Shown: positions 47,180 through 55,526 of the stretch, in pieces
Layout: each line of letters opens with the position of its first letter
Position numbering within the stretch: the stretch's first letter is position 1
Assembly (NCBI GenBank): GCA_020741775.1
Contig: DYYG01000005.1
Location: 1-64,000, forward strand
Reading direction: 5' to 3'
From: Methylorubrum populi
GTDB lineage: Bacteria > Pseudomonadota > Alphaproteobacteria > Rhizobiales > Beijerinckiaceae
DNA length: 64,000 bases
Translations under genes and position numbers: made by a program
Notes under the pieces: model-generated
Database searches by the model: none
What the model saw: the letters and a program-made list of their open reading frames with translations, nothing else
What the model was told of the DNA's origin: nothing

Positions 47180-48537
47180 CGGGCCGGATCGTGCCCGACC
47201 GATGGGAGCGCCCGTCCCCTCCCCCCTGCGGGGACGGGATGCCGGTGGCGCCGGCCGCGCCGCGATCCATGATGCGGGTCGCAGCGTTCGCCGCGGCGCT
47301 CGCAGCCTCCCTCCTCGTCCTCCCGGCCCTGGCGGCGGAGCATGGTGAGGCGCCCGCGCCAGCCGCGGAATCCCATGGCTCCGGCGATCACGGTGGCCAC
47401 GGAGCGCCCGCCGCGCCGATCGAGCCGCTGCCGGTCAAGCCCCGTGGCCTGCCCGTCGAACTGACCCGCACGCTGCAGTTGCTTCAGGATCGCATCGCCC
47501 GCGGCTCGACCCAGGCCCATCTCGCCCAGCGCCAGCTTCTCGGCCATATCGAGCAGCGGCTGATCGGGCTCGAACCCGACACCTGGGTCGAGCCGGAAAA
47601 CGTGCGCGCGGCGGTGACTTTCGCCCTGGCGGGCGGCGGGCCGACGGTGCTGCGCGCCCTGATCAAGACCGAGAAGGTGCCGGAACCGGAGCAGCCGCTG
47701 ACGCTCGGCGCCCTTGCCTATCTCGAAGGCCGCGAGGCGCAGGCGCGGGCCAAGCTCTCCGGCATCGATCCCCGCAGCATGCCTCCCGGGCTCGCCGGGC
47801 AGCTCGCCCTCACGCAATCCGCGCTGATGGTGCGCGAGGCGCCGGCACGCTCCCTCGAACTCCTCGACCTCGCCCGCCTCCTCGCGCCCGGCACCCTGGT
47901 GGAGGAGGCGGCGCTGCGCCGCGAGATCTTCGTGGTGGCGCAGGCCGGCGATGCACGCCGCTTCGAGGCCCTGTCGATCCAGTATCTGCGCCGCTTCCGC
48001 CGCTCGGTCTATGCCGGCAATTTCCGCCAGCGCTTCGCCGCGGCGCTGACTCGCCTCGACTTCGACAGCGACCGCACCCGCATCGCCAGCCTGGAGCGGA
48101 TGCTCGACGAGATCGAACCGGAGAGCCGACGCGACCTCTACCTCCTCGTTGCCCGGGCCGGGCTGGAGCAGGGGCGGCGGGAGACCGCCCTCTTCGCTGC
48201 GGAACGCGCGGCCGGGCTCGCGGCCCCGGACTCGATGCCGGCCGACCAGGCCCGGCTCTATCGCGGCGCCGCGCTGATAGTGGCCGAGGGCCGCTTCGAG
48301 GACGGGGTGGAGACCCTGCGCAGCCTGGATCGGAGCGGCCTCGCCCCGTCCGACGCCGACCTCCTCGACACGGCGCTCGCGACGGCGCAGCGGATCCGCA
48401 CACCGCCCGCGCCCTCCGAGGCGACCACCGCTCCACCGCCTTCGGCGACGCGGGCGATGCCCGAATCCGGCTCCCTCCTGCGGGCGCAGGAAGCCCTGGC
48501 CAAGGCCGAGCGCGCCATGGCGGCGAGCCCGCGCTGA
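47176..48537 (+). CDS. motC: Motility protein MotC
   Basis: Periplasmic motor protein of rhizobia that works with MotB and the chaperone MotE. The frame from 47176 gives 453 residues, but a typical signal peptide (MMRVAAFAAALAASLLVLPALAA) starts at 47269, so the true start may be there; ATG 47176 is favoured only by the ATGA overlap with motB. Mature motifs: ELTRTLQLLQDRIARGSTQAHLAQRQLLGHIEQRL, VREAPARSLELLDLARLLAPGTLVEEAALRREIFVVAQ, YLRRFRRSVYAGNFRQRF. C-terminus is Ala-rich coil. Confidence 0.92.
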   Translation: MTGRIVPDRWERPSPPPCGDGMPVAPAAPRSMMRVAAFAAALAASLLVLPALAAEHGEAPAPAAESHGSGDHGGHGAPAAPIEPLPVKPRGLPVELTRTLQLLQDRIARGSTQAHLAQRQLLGHIEQRLIGLEPDTWVEPENVRAAVTFALAGGGPTVLRALIKTEKVPEPEQPLTLGALAYLEGREAQARAKLSGIDPRSMPPGLAGQLALTQSALMVREAPARSLELLDLARLLAPGTLVEEAALRREIFVVAQAGDARRFEALSIQYLRRFRRSVYAGNFRQRFAAALTRLDFDSDRTRIASLERMLDEIEPESRRDLYLLVARAGLEQGRRETALFAAERAAGLAAPDSMPADQARLYRGAALIVAEGRFEDGVETLRSLDRSGLAPSDADLLDTALATAQRIRTPPAPSEATTAPPPSATRAMPESGSLLRAQEALAKAERAMAASPR

Positions 48538-48581
48538 GCCGAACCCGATCCCGCTCTCGAAAACTCGGACGACCAACCGTG

Positions 48582-50573
48582 ATGCGGTCCCTCGACATCC
48601 TGATCCCGACGCGGCCGAAGCCGGAGGCCGGACGCCCATCCACGGGCGACGAGGCCGGCTCGCGCGCCGCTCCCGATTTCGAGGCGATGCTCGGCTCGCT
48701 TGAGGAGGGAAAGGCCGCGGCAGAGGCGAAAGCGGCGGCGGAAGAAACGGAGAGTCCTGCGCCGGAAGCCCGGGCTGCGACCGAGACCGCGCCCCTTTCC
48801 ACCGCCGTCATCGCCCCGACCGGCTCGGCGCTGCAGGCGCTGATGGCTCTCGCCGCTCCGGCCGCGACCACCACGCCCGTAGCCGCATCGCCCGCTCCGG
48901 AGGCGGGCCTCGCGGCCATGGTCCAGCGAGCGGCCGCGCGCTCCGCGACCACACCCGCCACCACCCCCGAGATGCCGTCCCCGCAGGTGACCGTCCTCGG
49001 CCTGGAGACGCATTTCGCGCCCGTGCGGCCCTCCCTGCCGGTCTCCGCCCCGGTCGCGGCGGCCGGCGGGCAGGATGAGGCCCCGATCCTCCCGGCGCCT
49101 CCGCCCCTCCCCGCCGCTGGCGAGGCCGCGCCCGCGCTCCTGGCCCGGAAGCCCTCCGCCGGGCCCTCGACCGTCCAGGAGATCGTGCCCGGCCGGACAC
49201 GCGTGACGGACGCCGTCATCCCCGCCCCGCAGGTTTCCTCCGGCGACGCGACGCCGACGGCCTCCCGGACCGCCGAAGCCTCCACCGGTGCGACCATCGC
49301 TTCGGCACCGCCCAGTCCCACAAACATCCCGGAGGCGGGGCCGGCACAGGCAGCCCCTCCGGTCGCACACACGCCCTCCGCAGCGTCCGAAGCAGCGCCG
49401 ATACGGACCTTCGGCGGATCACCGGCCACGGCGGCATCGGGTTCCACCCCGACCTCATCCGACACGGCGCAGGATTCAGCGGCGGTGGACAATGCCGCTC
49501 CTGCCGCCCCCGCCCTCATCCGTCCAGCGACGACCGGAGCCAATCGCGGCCGTATCGCCGAAGCGCCGACGACCCCTCCCACCCCGTCCCAAGCCCGCAC
49601 CGTAACACAGGCCGAAACGCCATCGGCACCGCTCGATCCGGCACCGGCTCAAGTTGCCGGATCGGCCGCCCTCCAGACCGTCGCTACGCTCGGACGGGCC
49701 GCGCTCCGCAGCGACCGCCCAGGTTCGGCCGCCGTGAGCGGGACCGACGCACCAGCCCAAGCCGAGCCGGAGGAGGCTGGTTCAGCCGCGTCCGGCACTC
49801 CGGCACAGGCGTCTTCCCCCACGCCGGTCCCGGCGCGGCACGCGGCGCCGATCGTGGCGGAGCGCCCCTTTGAGGGCGCCCATCCGAACCCGACCCCCGA
49901 GCGCGCGGCCGCGTCGATGCAGCGTGAGACCGAGACCAGCGCCTCCGGGCCCCGTCAACCGGAAGGATCCGCCGTGGAAACCGCAGCGCCGGGGGCGACG
50001 GCAGCGTCCTCGACCGCCGCGACGGTGCCGGCTCAGGCGGGGCTTCCGGCCTCGCCGCAGCGCCAGATCGTCGATGCGGTCACCGCGCAGCTCGCCGCGG
50101 CCGCGCCGGCTTCCCAAACCCGTCCGGTCACGAGCGCCATCGAGGCCGGCCCGCTGAAGATCCTGACGCTCCAACTTCAGCCGGCCGATCTCGGCACGGT
50201 GCTGGTGCGGATGCGCCTGCAGGACGGGCGGCTGGAGATGAGCCTGCGCACCAGTCGCGAAGACACCGCCGAGCGCCTGCAGAAGGAGGGCAGCCTGCTC
50301 TCAGGGTTGCTGCGGGAAGCCGGCTATCAGGCCGATACGGTCATGATCGAGGCCGGGGGTGCCGGGTCGACCGGCGATTTTTCACCGCGCGGCCAGGGGG
50401 CGTCCTCGTTCGAGGCCTCCGGCGGTCAGCGCGACAGGCAGCCGGGCGAGGCCGCGCCCGATCATTCGGGCCGGCGCCCGTCCCCGCAGCGGGACGAGGC
50501 CGCCCTGCCCTCCGAGGAGAAGGATCATGAAACGGTATCTGGCGGGCGTGATCGCCGCGGCCTGTATCTCTAG
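48582..50573 (+). CDS. fliK: Flagellar hook-length control protein FliK
   Basis: Secreted ruler that sets hook length and switches export specificity. The 663-residue product is mostly Ala/Pro/Thr-rich low complexity, as expected for the ruler part, and ends in the conserved FliK C-terminal domain (about 525-600): PLKILTLQLQPADLGTVLVRMRLQDGRLEMSLRTSREDTAERLQKEGSLLSGLLREAGYQADTVMIEA. The adjacent GTG at 48579 is an alternative start. Its last 47 bases overlap the next gene. Confidence 0.9.
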   Translation: MRSLDILIPTRPKPEAGRPSTGDEAGSRAAPDFEAMLGSLEEGKAAAEAKAAAEETESPAPEARAATETAPLSTAVIAPTGSALQALMALAAPAATTTPVAASPAPEAGLAAMVQRAAARSATTPATTPEMPSPQVTVLGLETHFAPVRPSLPVSAPVAAAGGQDEAPILPAPPPLPAAGEAAPALLARKPSAGPSTVQEIVPGRTRVTDAVIPAPQVSSGDATPTASRTAEASTGATIASAPPSPTNIPEAGPAQAAPPVAHTPSAASEAAPIRTFGGSPATAASGSTPTSSDTAQDSAAVDNAAPAAPALIRPATTGANRGRIAEAPTTPPTPSQARTVTQAETPSAPLDPAPAQVAGSAALQTVATLGRAALRSDRPGSAAVSGTDAPAQAEPEEAGSAASGTPAQASSPTPVPARHAAPIVAERPFEGAHPNPTPERAAASMQRETETSASGPRQPEGSAVETAAPGATAASSTAATVPAQAGLPASPQRQIVDAVTAQLAAAAPASQTRPVTSAIEAGPLKILTLQLQPADLGTVLVRMRLQDGRLEMSLRTSREDTAERLQKEGSLLSGLLREAGYQADTVMIEAGGAGSTGDFSPRGQGASSFEASGGQRDRQPGEAAPDHSGRRPSPQRDEAALPSEEKDHETVSGGRDRRGLYL

Positions 50574-51078
50574 CGCCGCCCCCGCCGCCGCCAATGTCTG
50601 CGAGCGGCAGATGGCTCAGGCCGCCGCCAAGCACGGCGTGCCCCTCGGCATGCTCTACGCGGTCGGGCTGACCGAGAGCGGCAAGCGTGGCTCGCTCCAG
50701 CCCTATGCCATGAACATCGAGGGCAAGGCCTATTTCGGCACCAGCGCGGCCGACGTGATCCAGCGCCTCGGCGAGGCGCAGCGGGCCGGCGTGCGGCTGG
50801 TCGATCTCGGCTGCATGCAGATCAACCACCATTATCACCGGGCGAAATTCACCTCTCTCGAAGCGATGATCGACCCGGCGCAGAACGTGGAATACGCCAC
50901 TCGATTCCTGAAGGAGCTGAAGGAGCGCGAGGGCAGCTGGACGCTGGCGGTGGCGCGCTACCATGCCGGCCCCAACAACAACCCGGCGCAGAAGGTCTAT
51001 GTCTGCCGGGTCATCACCAACATGGTCGCCACCGGCTTCGGCAACTGGACACCGGCAGCGAAGACATTCTGCCAATAA
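50527..51078 (+). CDS. sltF: Flagellum-associated lytic transglycosylase
   Basis: Peptidoglycan lyase with an SLT domain, 183 residues, probably opening the murein for the rod like SltF of Rhodobacter. It has a signal peptide (MKRYLAGVIAAACISSAAPAAA), catalytic Glu50 in AVGLTESGKRG, QPYAMNIEGKAYF, the family's LVDLGCMQINHHYH, and VARYHAGPNN. Its start lies 47 bases inside the end of fliK, preceded by GAGGAGAAGGATC, so the two are transcribed together. The symbol is by analogy. Confidence 0.88.
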   Translation: MKRYLAGVIAAACISSAAPAAANVCERQMAQAAAKHGVPLGMLYAVGLTESGKRGSLQPYAMNIEGKAYFGTSAADVIQRLGEAQRAGVRLVDLGCMQINHHYHRAKFTSLEAMIDPAQNVEYATRFLKELKEREGSWTLAVARYHAGPNNNPAQKVYVCRVITNMVATGFGNWTPAAKTFCQ

Positions 51079-51771
51079 TCAGCCGATATAGGTGTAGCCC
51101 ATATAGCGCTTGGCCTCGATCGGATCGTGGCCAAGCCGCTCGGCGAGCTTCTTGCGCAGCTTGCTCACATGGCCCTCGATCACGCTCTCCTCGACGCCGT
51201 TGCTGTAGACGCCGTAGACCACGTTGAAGACCTGGGTCTTGGTGAGCCGCCGCCCGCGATTGCGCACGAGATATTCGAGGATGTGCCGCTCCCGGCGCGG
51301 CAGGGATAGCGGCACCCCATCGATCTCGGGATCGCGCCCGTCATGGAAGACTTTCAGCCGGCTGGCGACCGCCCCGGCCGCACTTTCCTCGGCGGGGACC
51401 GGAACGGTGCCGTTGACACGGCGCCAGATCGCCTCCGAGCGGGCCAGGATCTCCCGGACATGGACCGGCTTCGGCAGGACGTCATCGACGCCGGCCTCGA
51501 GCAGTTGCACGGTTTCCTCAAGGGATCGCAGGTCGGCCAGCGCGATGATCGGCGCGCGGGAATGCTTGCGGATCAGGGTGGCGCATTTCGCCCGCTCCTC
51601 GAAATCGCCGAGCAGGAAGCCTTGGATCGCATCGAGATCGCCGGATGAGGCGGTCCGCAGCCAGTTCAGGAACTCGTCCGGCAGGAGGCCGAAGGACGAG
51701 ATGCCCTCGCGCTCGAAGCTGGCCCTGTAACCCGCGTTCACCGTTCCCCGCGGATCGACCAGAAAATACAT
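51079..51771 (-). CDS. ftcR: Flagellar transcriptional regulator FtcR
   Basis: OmpR-type activator of flagellar genes known from Brucella (FtcR) and Sinorhizobium (Rem). The receiver-like domain (1-120) reads MYFLVDPRGTVNAGYRASFEREGISSFGL and DLDAIQGFLLGDFEERAK, with no Asp at the normal phosphoacceptor position, so it probably acts without a kinase; GVDDVLPKPVHVREILARSEAIWRR ends it. The C-terminal winged helix shows LPRRERHILEYLVRNRGRRLTKTQVFNVVYG and VEESVIEGHVSKLRKKLAE, ending RYMGYTYIG. Convergent with sltF with no gap. Confidence 0.93.
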   Translation of the reverse strand: MYFLVDPRGTVNAGYRASFEREGISSFGLLPDEFLNWLRTASSGDLDAIQGFLLGDFEERAKCATLIRKHSRAPIIALADLRSLEETVQLLEAGVDDVLPKPVHVREILARSEAIWRRVNGTVPVPAEESAAGAVASRLKVFHDGRDPEIDGVPLSLPRRERHILEYLVRNRGRRLTKTQVFNVVYGVYSNGVEESVIEGHVSKLRKKLAERLGHDPIEAKRYMGYTYIG

Positions 51772-51992
51772 CGGCCACCACCCTCTGATCGGCCGGATCG
51801 GGCCGGCCCCGGCCTGAGGGACGGCGACCTCCGATGTCAGCCTGCGGCTGCTCCGGACTCACCGCCTTCAGCGACGCCCCGTTCGCGGCAGCGGCGGAGA
51901 GATGTCGCGCCCCATTAATCCGGTCAATCACGCAGACGTGACGATCACGGGAAGGTCAGAATTCGTCCGGCGGGCGTGGCATTCGTGCCGCG

Positions 51993-52439
51993 TCAGGCGT
52001 GGCCGAGACGGGCGCGATTGAGGGCTTTGGCAAATCCCTCCAGGCCCATCTGGCCCAGATCCTCTGCGACGATGCGCTGGATGGCGATGCCCGCGAACAG
52101 CTCGTCGAGCACGAGCTTGAAGAAGACGGTCACCGGCTCGGCGGAGAACTCCATATCGAGCACGACCTGCACAGACTGTCCCCAATCGAGGCAGACATCG
52201 GCACCGTCGGCATAGGTCAAAACCGATTCTTTGAAGAACAATTCGGCGGACGAAGACACGACATCGGCGATGTTGCCGTGGCGCTCACCTCGAATCCAAC
52301 CGATGAGAACTCCGCCATCGACGAGGCAAAACTCGGCAATGAAGCCGCGGAGCGCGCGAGCGAAGATCTGCTCGGCCGCAGCGATTGTCCCCGAAGCGAC
52401 GGGCGGTCCTGGTGCAAAATGTCCGACTTGGGGAATCAT
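51993..52439 (-). CDS. Unknown protein coupled to flhB
   Basis: A 148-residue protein of unknown family whose ATG overlaps the flhB stop (ATGA, 52436-52439), so it is translated with flhB at the end of the motA-fliM operon. It has no signal peptide or membrane segment. Composition is ordinary: IFARALRGFIAEFCLVDGGVLIGWIRGERHGNIADVV, then EFSAEPVTVFFKLVLDELFAGIAIQRIVAEDLGQMGLEGFAKALNRARLGHA. Two cysteines. A flagellum-related role is inferred only from position. The frame is long for chance, and coupling supports a real gene. Confidence 0.65.
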   Translation of the reverse strand: MIPQVGHFAPGPPVASGTIAAAEQIFARALRGFIAEFCLVDGGVLIGWIRGERHGNIADVVSSSAELFFKESVLTYADGADVCLDWGQSVQVVLDMEFSAEPVTVFFKLVLDELFAGIAIQRIVAEDLGQMGLEGFAKALNRARLGHA

Positions 52440-53500
52440 CGGGCTCTCGCGAAGAGGAAGAACAGGATTTGCGCGACGGCGCGATAAAACTCCGCCGGAA
52501 TCGTCTGATCGACTTGAACAGCATCGTACAGCGATCTTGCAAGAGGCTTGTCTTCGATCACTGCGATGCCATTTTCCTCGGCGATCGCGCGGATACGCAG
52601 GGCGATGAGATCCTGCCCCTTGGCGACCACCAGCGGGGCCGGGTTTTCTGTCGGCTCGTAGCGGAGCGCCACGGCGAAGTGGGTCGGGTTGGCGATTACG
52701 ACGGTAGCGCGATCGACATTGGACAGCATCCGGTTGCGGGCCCGGTCCTGCGCGAGCGAACGCAGCCGCGCCTTCACGGATGGGTCGCCTTCGATCTGCT
52801 TGTGCTCGTCCTTGATGTCCTGACGCGACATCCGGAGGGAGCGTTGCCAGCGCAGGCGGGCCCAGACCAGATCGCCCGCCACGATGACGATGGTGGCGAT
52901 GGCCACCGCCGCGATCAGGCGGATCGACAGGGTCAGGATCAGTTCGGGCAGTTGGCTCGGATCGACGAACATGGCGTTCACGGCTCGGGTCCGCTCCGAG
53001 CGAAGGAGCAGAAGGGCGACGACACTGACCGACAGGAATTTAACGAGGGATTTCAGGAACTCGACCTGACCCGAGGTTCCGAAGATTCGGGAGAACCCGG
53101 CGCTCGGCGAGACCCGCGACCATTTCGGCGTGATCCGGTCGAGGACGAAGCGCGGCAGGTTCTGGAACAGCGAGGCCGAGAGACCGCACACCGTCAGGAT
53201 CAGCAGGATCGGCAGGAGGAAGCGACCCATCTCCAAGCCCACGCGGCTCAGCAGCAGCATCGCATCCCCGCCGGTCGCCAGGGAGAAGCCGCGCGGATCG
53301 TCGAACAGGGGTGCGAAGCTCTGTGCGAGCTGCGCCGCCTGGCCCCGTGCGAACAGGGTCAGCGCGATCAGGAGCCCCAGTGTCGAGGCGAAGACGGGCG
53401 CCTCCCGTGAGAACGGGATGTCGCCCTTCTCGATCGCCTCGCGGACCCGCCGCTCCGTGGCGGCCTCGGTCTTGCTCTCCTGGTCCGTTTCCTCCGCCAT
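52436..53500 (-). CDS. flhB: Flagellar export switch protein FlhB
   Basis: Export-gate protein that switches substrate class after self-cleavage. The 354-residue product has N-terminal DQESKTEAATERRVREAIEKGDIPFSREAP, four hydrophobic segments (about 35-55, 88-113, 148-168, 185-212), the loop RQDIKDEHKQIEGDPSVKARLRSLAQDRARNRML, the autocleavage site NPTH (271-274) and the tail FAVALRYEP...GIAVIEDKPLARSLYDAVQVDQTIPAEFYRAVAQILFFLF. Located after fliG by 61 bp. Confidence 0.97.
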   Translation of the reverse strand: MAEETDQESKTEAATERRVREAIEKGDIPFSREAPVFASTLGLLIALTLFARGQAAQLAQSFAPLFDDPRGFSLATGGDAMLLLSRVGLEMGRFLLPILLILTVCGLSASLFQNLPRFVLDRITPKWSRVSPSAGFSRIFGTSGQVEFLKSLVKFLSVSVVALLLLRSERTRAVNAMFVDPSQLPELILTLSIRLIAAVAIATIVIVAGDLVWARLRWQRSLRMSRQDIKDEHKQIEGDPSVKARLRSLAQDRARNRMLSNVDRATVVIANPTHFAVALRYEPTENPAPLVVAKGQDLIALRIRAIAEENGIAVIEDKPLARSLYDAVQVDQTIPAEFYRAVAQILFFLFARAR

Positions 53501-53561
53501 CCGTTACCCTCCCGGAGACGGGTCGAGGTGGCGCCATTCGGGGCGGGGGGCCGCGCGGCGT

Positions 53562-54638
53562 TCAGCGGATGAGCGATTCACTCTCGCCTCCCGAATTGAT
53601 CTCGATCTCGCCGCGTCCGGCCATCTCCATGGCAAGGTCGGTGATCGACCGGCGCGCCTCCATGACGTCGCGCTGAGCCGCCGGCTCGCCGCTGTTCAGC
53701 TCGTGCTCGACCATGCGGCGCACCCGCGCCGAGAGGGCGCTGAGCACCGTGCTCCGGAACTCGGCATCCGTCCCCTTGAGGGCGAGAACCAAGCGGTCGT
53801 TGGGCACCGCGTCGAACAGGGTGGTGCGGGCGCGGGGCGCCAGCTTGACGATATCGTCGAAGGTGAAGAGCAGGCCCTTGAGGATCTCGACCGATTTCGG
53901 CCGCGTCTCGCCGAGGCTGGACAGCACGTCGTCCATCTGCTGCCGCTCCATCTTGTTGATGATGTCGGCCATCTTGGCATGGGTGTCGGCACCGGAATTG
54001 CGGGCGCCGTTGATCATGAAATCCTCGTGCAGCGTCTTCTCGATGCTGCGCAGCACGTCGTCGACGATGGGCTTGAAGCTCAGCATCCGCCGCATCACCG
54101 TGTTGCGAAGGGGGGCCGGGAGATGCCCCATCACCTTGGCGGCGGCGGCAGGTTTGATCTTCGACAGGATCAGCGCCGCGGTCTGGGGGTGCTCCTTGAC
54201 GAGGTAGCTCGCCAGCACGCTCTCCTGAACGCTGCCGAGTCGCTCCCAGATCGAGCGGGTGGCCCCACCCCGCACATCCGAGAGGATGTCGGCGATCTGA
54301 TCCGCCGGCAGCAGGCCGGTGAGCAGCTTCTCGACCTCGTTGGCGGTGCCGATCAGGCTGTTACCGGCGGAAAACTCGGCGGAGAAATTGTCCACCACCG
54401 CGTCGAGTTGCTCGGGGCTGACCGCACCGAGATTCGAGGCCGAGCGGGTGATGCGCTTGAGTTCGTCGGGCTCGAAATACTTGATCAGCCGCCCGGCGGC
54501 GGGCTTGCCCATGGCGAGCAGCAGCGCCGCCACCTGATCGATGGGCTCGAGCCGCCGCGTGAACGGGCGACCCGAAGCGAGCCCTGGGGGCGGCGGGCCC
54601 GGAGGCGAGGGATTCAACGAGACGGGGCTCGAGGACAT
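53562..54638 (-). CDS. fliG: Flagellar motor switch protein FliG
   Basis: C-ring protein that couples to the stator and sets rotation. The 358-residue product has a Pro-rich N-terminal tail (1-30), the N domain (QVAALLLAMGKPAAGRLIKYFEPDELKRI), the middle domain with EHPQTAALILSKIKP (149-163), and the C-terminal domain with MERQQMDDVLSSLGETRPKSVEILKGLLFTFDDIVKLAPRARTTLFDAVPNDRLVLALKGTDAEFRSTVLSALSARVRRMVEHEL. 22 bp after fliN. Confidence 0.97.
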   Translation of the reverse strand: MSSSPVSLNPSPPGPPPPGLASGRPFTRRLEPIDQVAALLLAMGKPAAGRLIKYFEPDELKRITRSASNLGAVSPEQLDAVVDNFSAEFSAGNSLIGTANEVEKLLTGLLPADQIADILSDVRGGATRSIWERLGSVQESVLASYLVKEHPQTAALILSKIKPAAAAKVMGHLPAPLRNTVMRRMLSFKPIVDDVLRSIEKTLHEDFMINGARNSGADTHAKMADIINKMERQQMDDVLSSLGETRPKSVEILKGLLFTFDDIVKLAPRARTTLFDAVPNDRLVLALKGTDAEFRSTVLSALSARVRRMVEHELNSGEPAAQRDVMEARRSITDLAMEMAGRGEIEINSGGESESLIR

Positions 54639-54660
54639 GGCAGCCCGCTTCTGATGAGGT

Positions 54661-54987
54661 TCAGCCGTTCTGGTCGGTGGCGGCCGGTCCGACCACCTCG
54701 GTCAGGGCTACACCGAAGCGGGAATTGTCTTCCTCGACGATGACGATCTCGCCCCGGGCGATGACGCGGCCGTTGACCATCACGTCGACCGGCTCTCCGA
54801 CCCGGTGGTCGAGGGGGACGACATCACCGCGCCCGAGCTTCATCAGGTTGGCCACCGGCATGGTGGCCGCGCCGAGCACCACCTGCATCAGCACCGGAAT
54901 CCGCAGGATCGAATCGAGATTGCGGCCATCGCCCACCCGGGGCTCGGGTCCGGCGAGATCGGTCTGGGGGAAGGGGCTGCTGCTCAT
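54661..54987 (-). CDS. fliN: Flagellar motor switch protein FliN
   Basis: C-ring subunit of 108 residues. The SpoA-type domain reads ILRIPVLMQVVLGAATMPVANLMKLGRGDVVPLDHRVGEPVDVMVNGRVIARGEIVIVEEDNSRFGVALTEVV, all FliN hallmarks. A 242-bp gap separates it from the DUF6468 gene upstream; I saw no gene there, and it could hold an internal promoter for fliN-fliG-flhB. Confidence 0.96.
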   Translation of the reverse strand: MSSSPFPQTDLAGPEPRVGDGRNLDSILRIPVLMQVVLGAATMPVANLMKLGRGDVVPLDHRVGEPVDVMVNGRVIARGEIVIVEEDNSRFGVALTEVVGPAATDQNG

Positions 54988-55229
54988 CGCTCGGGCTCAT
55001 GATCTCGGCTTTGCCGTGATGACGGTGTAGCCGGCTTGGCTGACGCGAGGCTGTCGGCGGACGCTCAAAAGCGATGGATCCGCGCGATAATCGAGGCCGG
55101 AACCGCCGCATCGGCGCCGTTCCCGAGCGTATCGCGACCGGCGCGGAGCCTCCGCTTCGATCGACGCGCCCTTCGGCCCGAACGCCGTCTCAGCGGCCGG
55201 GAGGGCTCATGGACCGGCCCGAACCGTCC

Positions 55230-55526
55230 TCAGGCCTTGTCGGTCCGCGCCGCCTGGAGCGCCGTCCTCGACGCCTCGAGTTCGGCCAGGGTCGCCCGCG
55301 CCTCGTCGATCTTGAGGCTCAGGGCCTCCAGCACTTCGCGACCCTCGTCCTTGAAGGAGCGGACCGCCTCCCCGGCCTGGGCCAGCGCCACGCCGGACGC
55401 CGCCACCGCCGCGCCGTATTCGGCCTGGGTCCGGTCGAGCCGCTTGAGCTTCAAATACATCGGCAGCACGCAGGCGCTCGTGGCCACGAGCGCGACGAGC
55501 AGCACGCCATCAACCAAAGAGCCCAT
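55230..55526 (-). CDS. DUF6468-like flagellar-locus membrane protein
   Basis: A 98-residue protein with one N-terminal membrane segment (about 4-25, VDGVLLVALVATSACVLPMYL), then a short charged stretch KLKRLDRTQ and a coiled-coil (SFKDEGREVLEALSLKIDEARATLAELEASRTALQAA). The pattern fits DUF6468 proteins found in alphaproteobacterial flagellar clusters; function unknown. Its start overlaps the end of fliM by 17 bases, so the two are co-translated. The family call is from recognition, moderate certainty. Confidence 0.7.
   Translation of the reverse strand: MGSLVDGVLLVALVATSACVLPMYLKLKRLDRTQAEYGAAVAASGVALAQAGEAVRSFKDEGREVLEALSLKIDEARATLAELEASRTALQAARTDKA

Noticed and set aside
54988..55229. Possible gene between fliN and the DUF6468 gene
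   Set aside because: No frame with a plausible start and protein-like composition; treated as an intergenic or promoter region.
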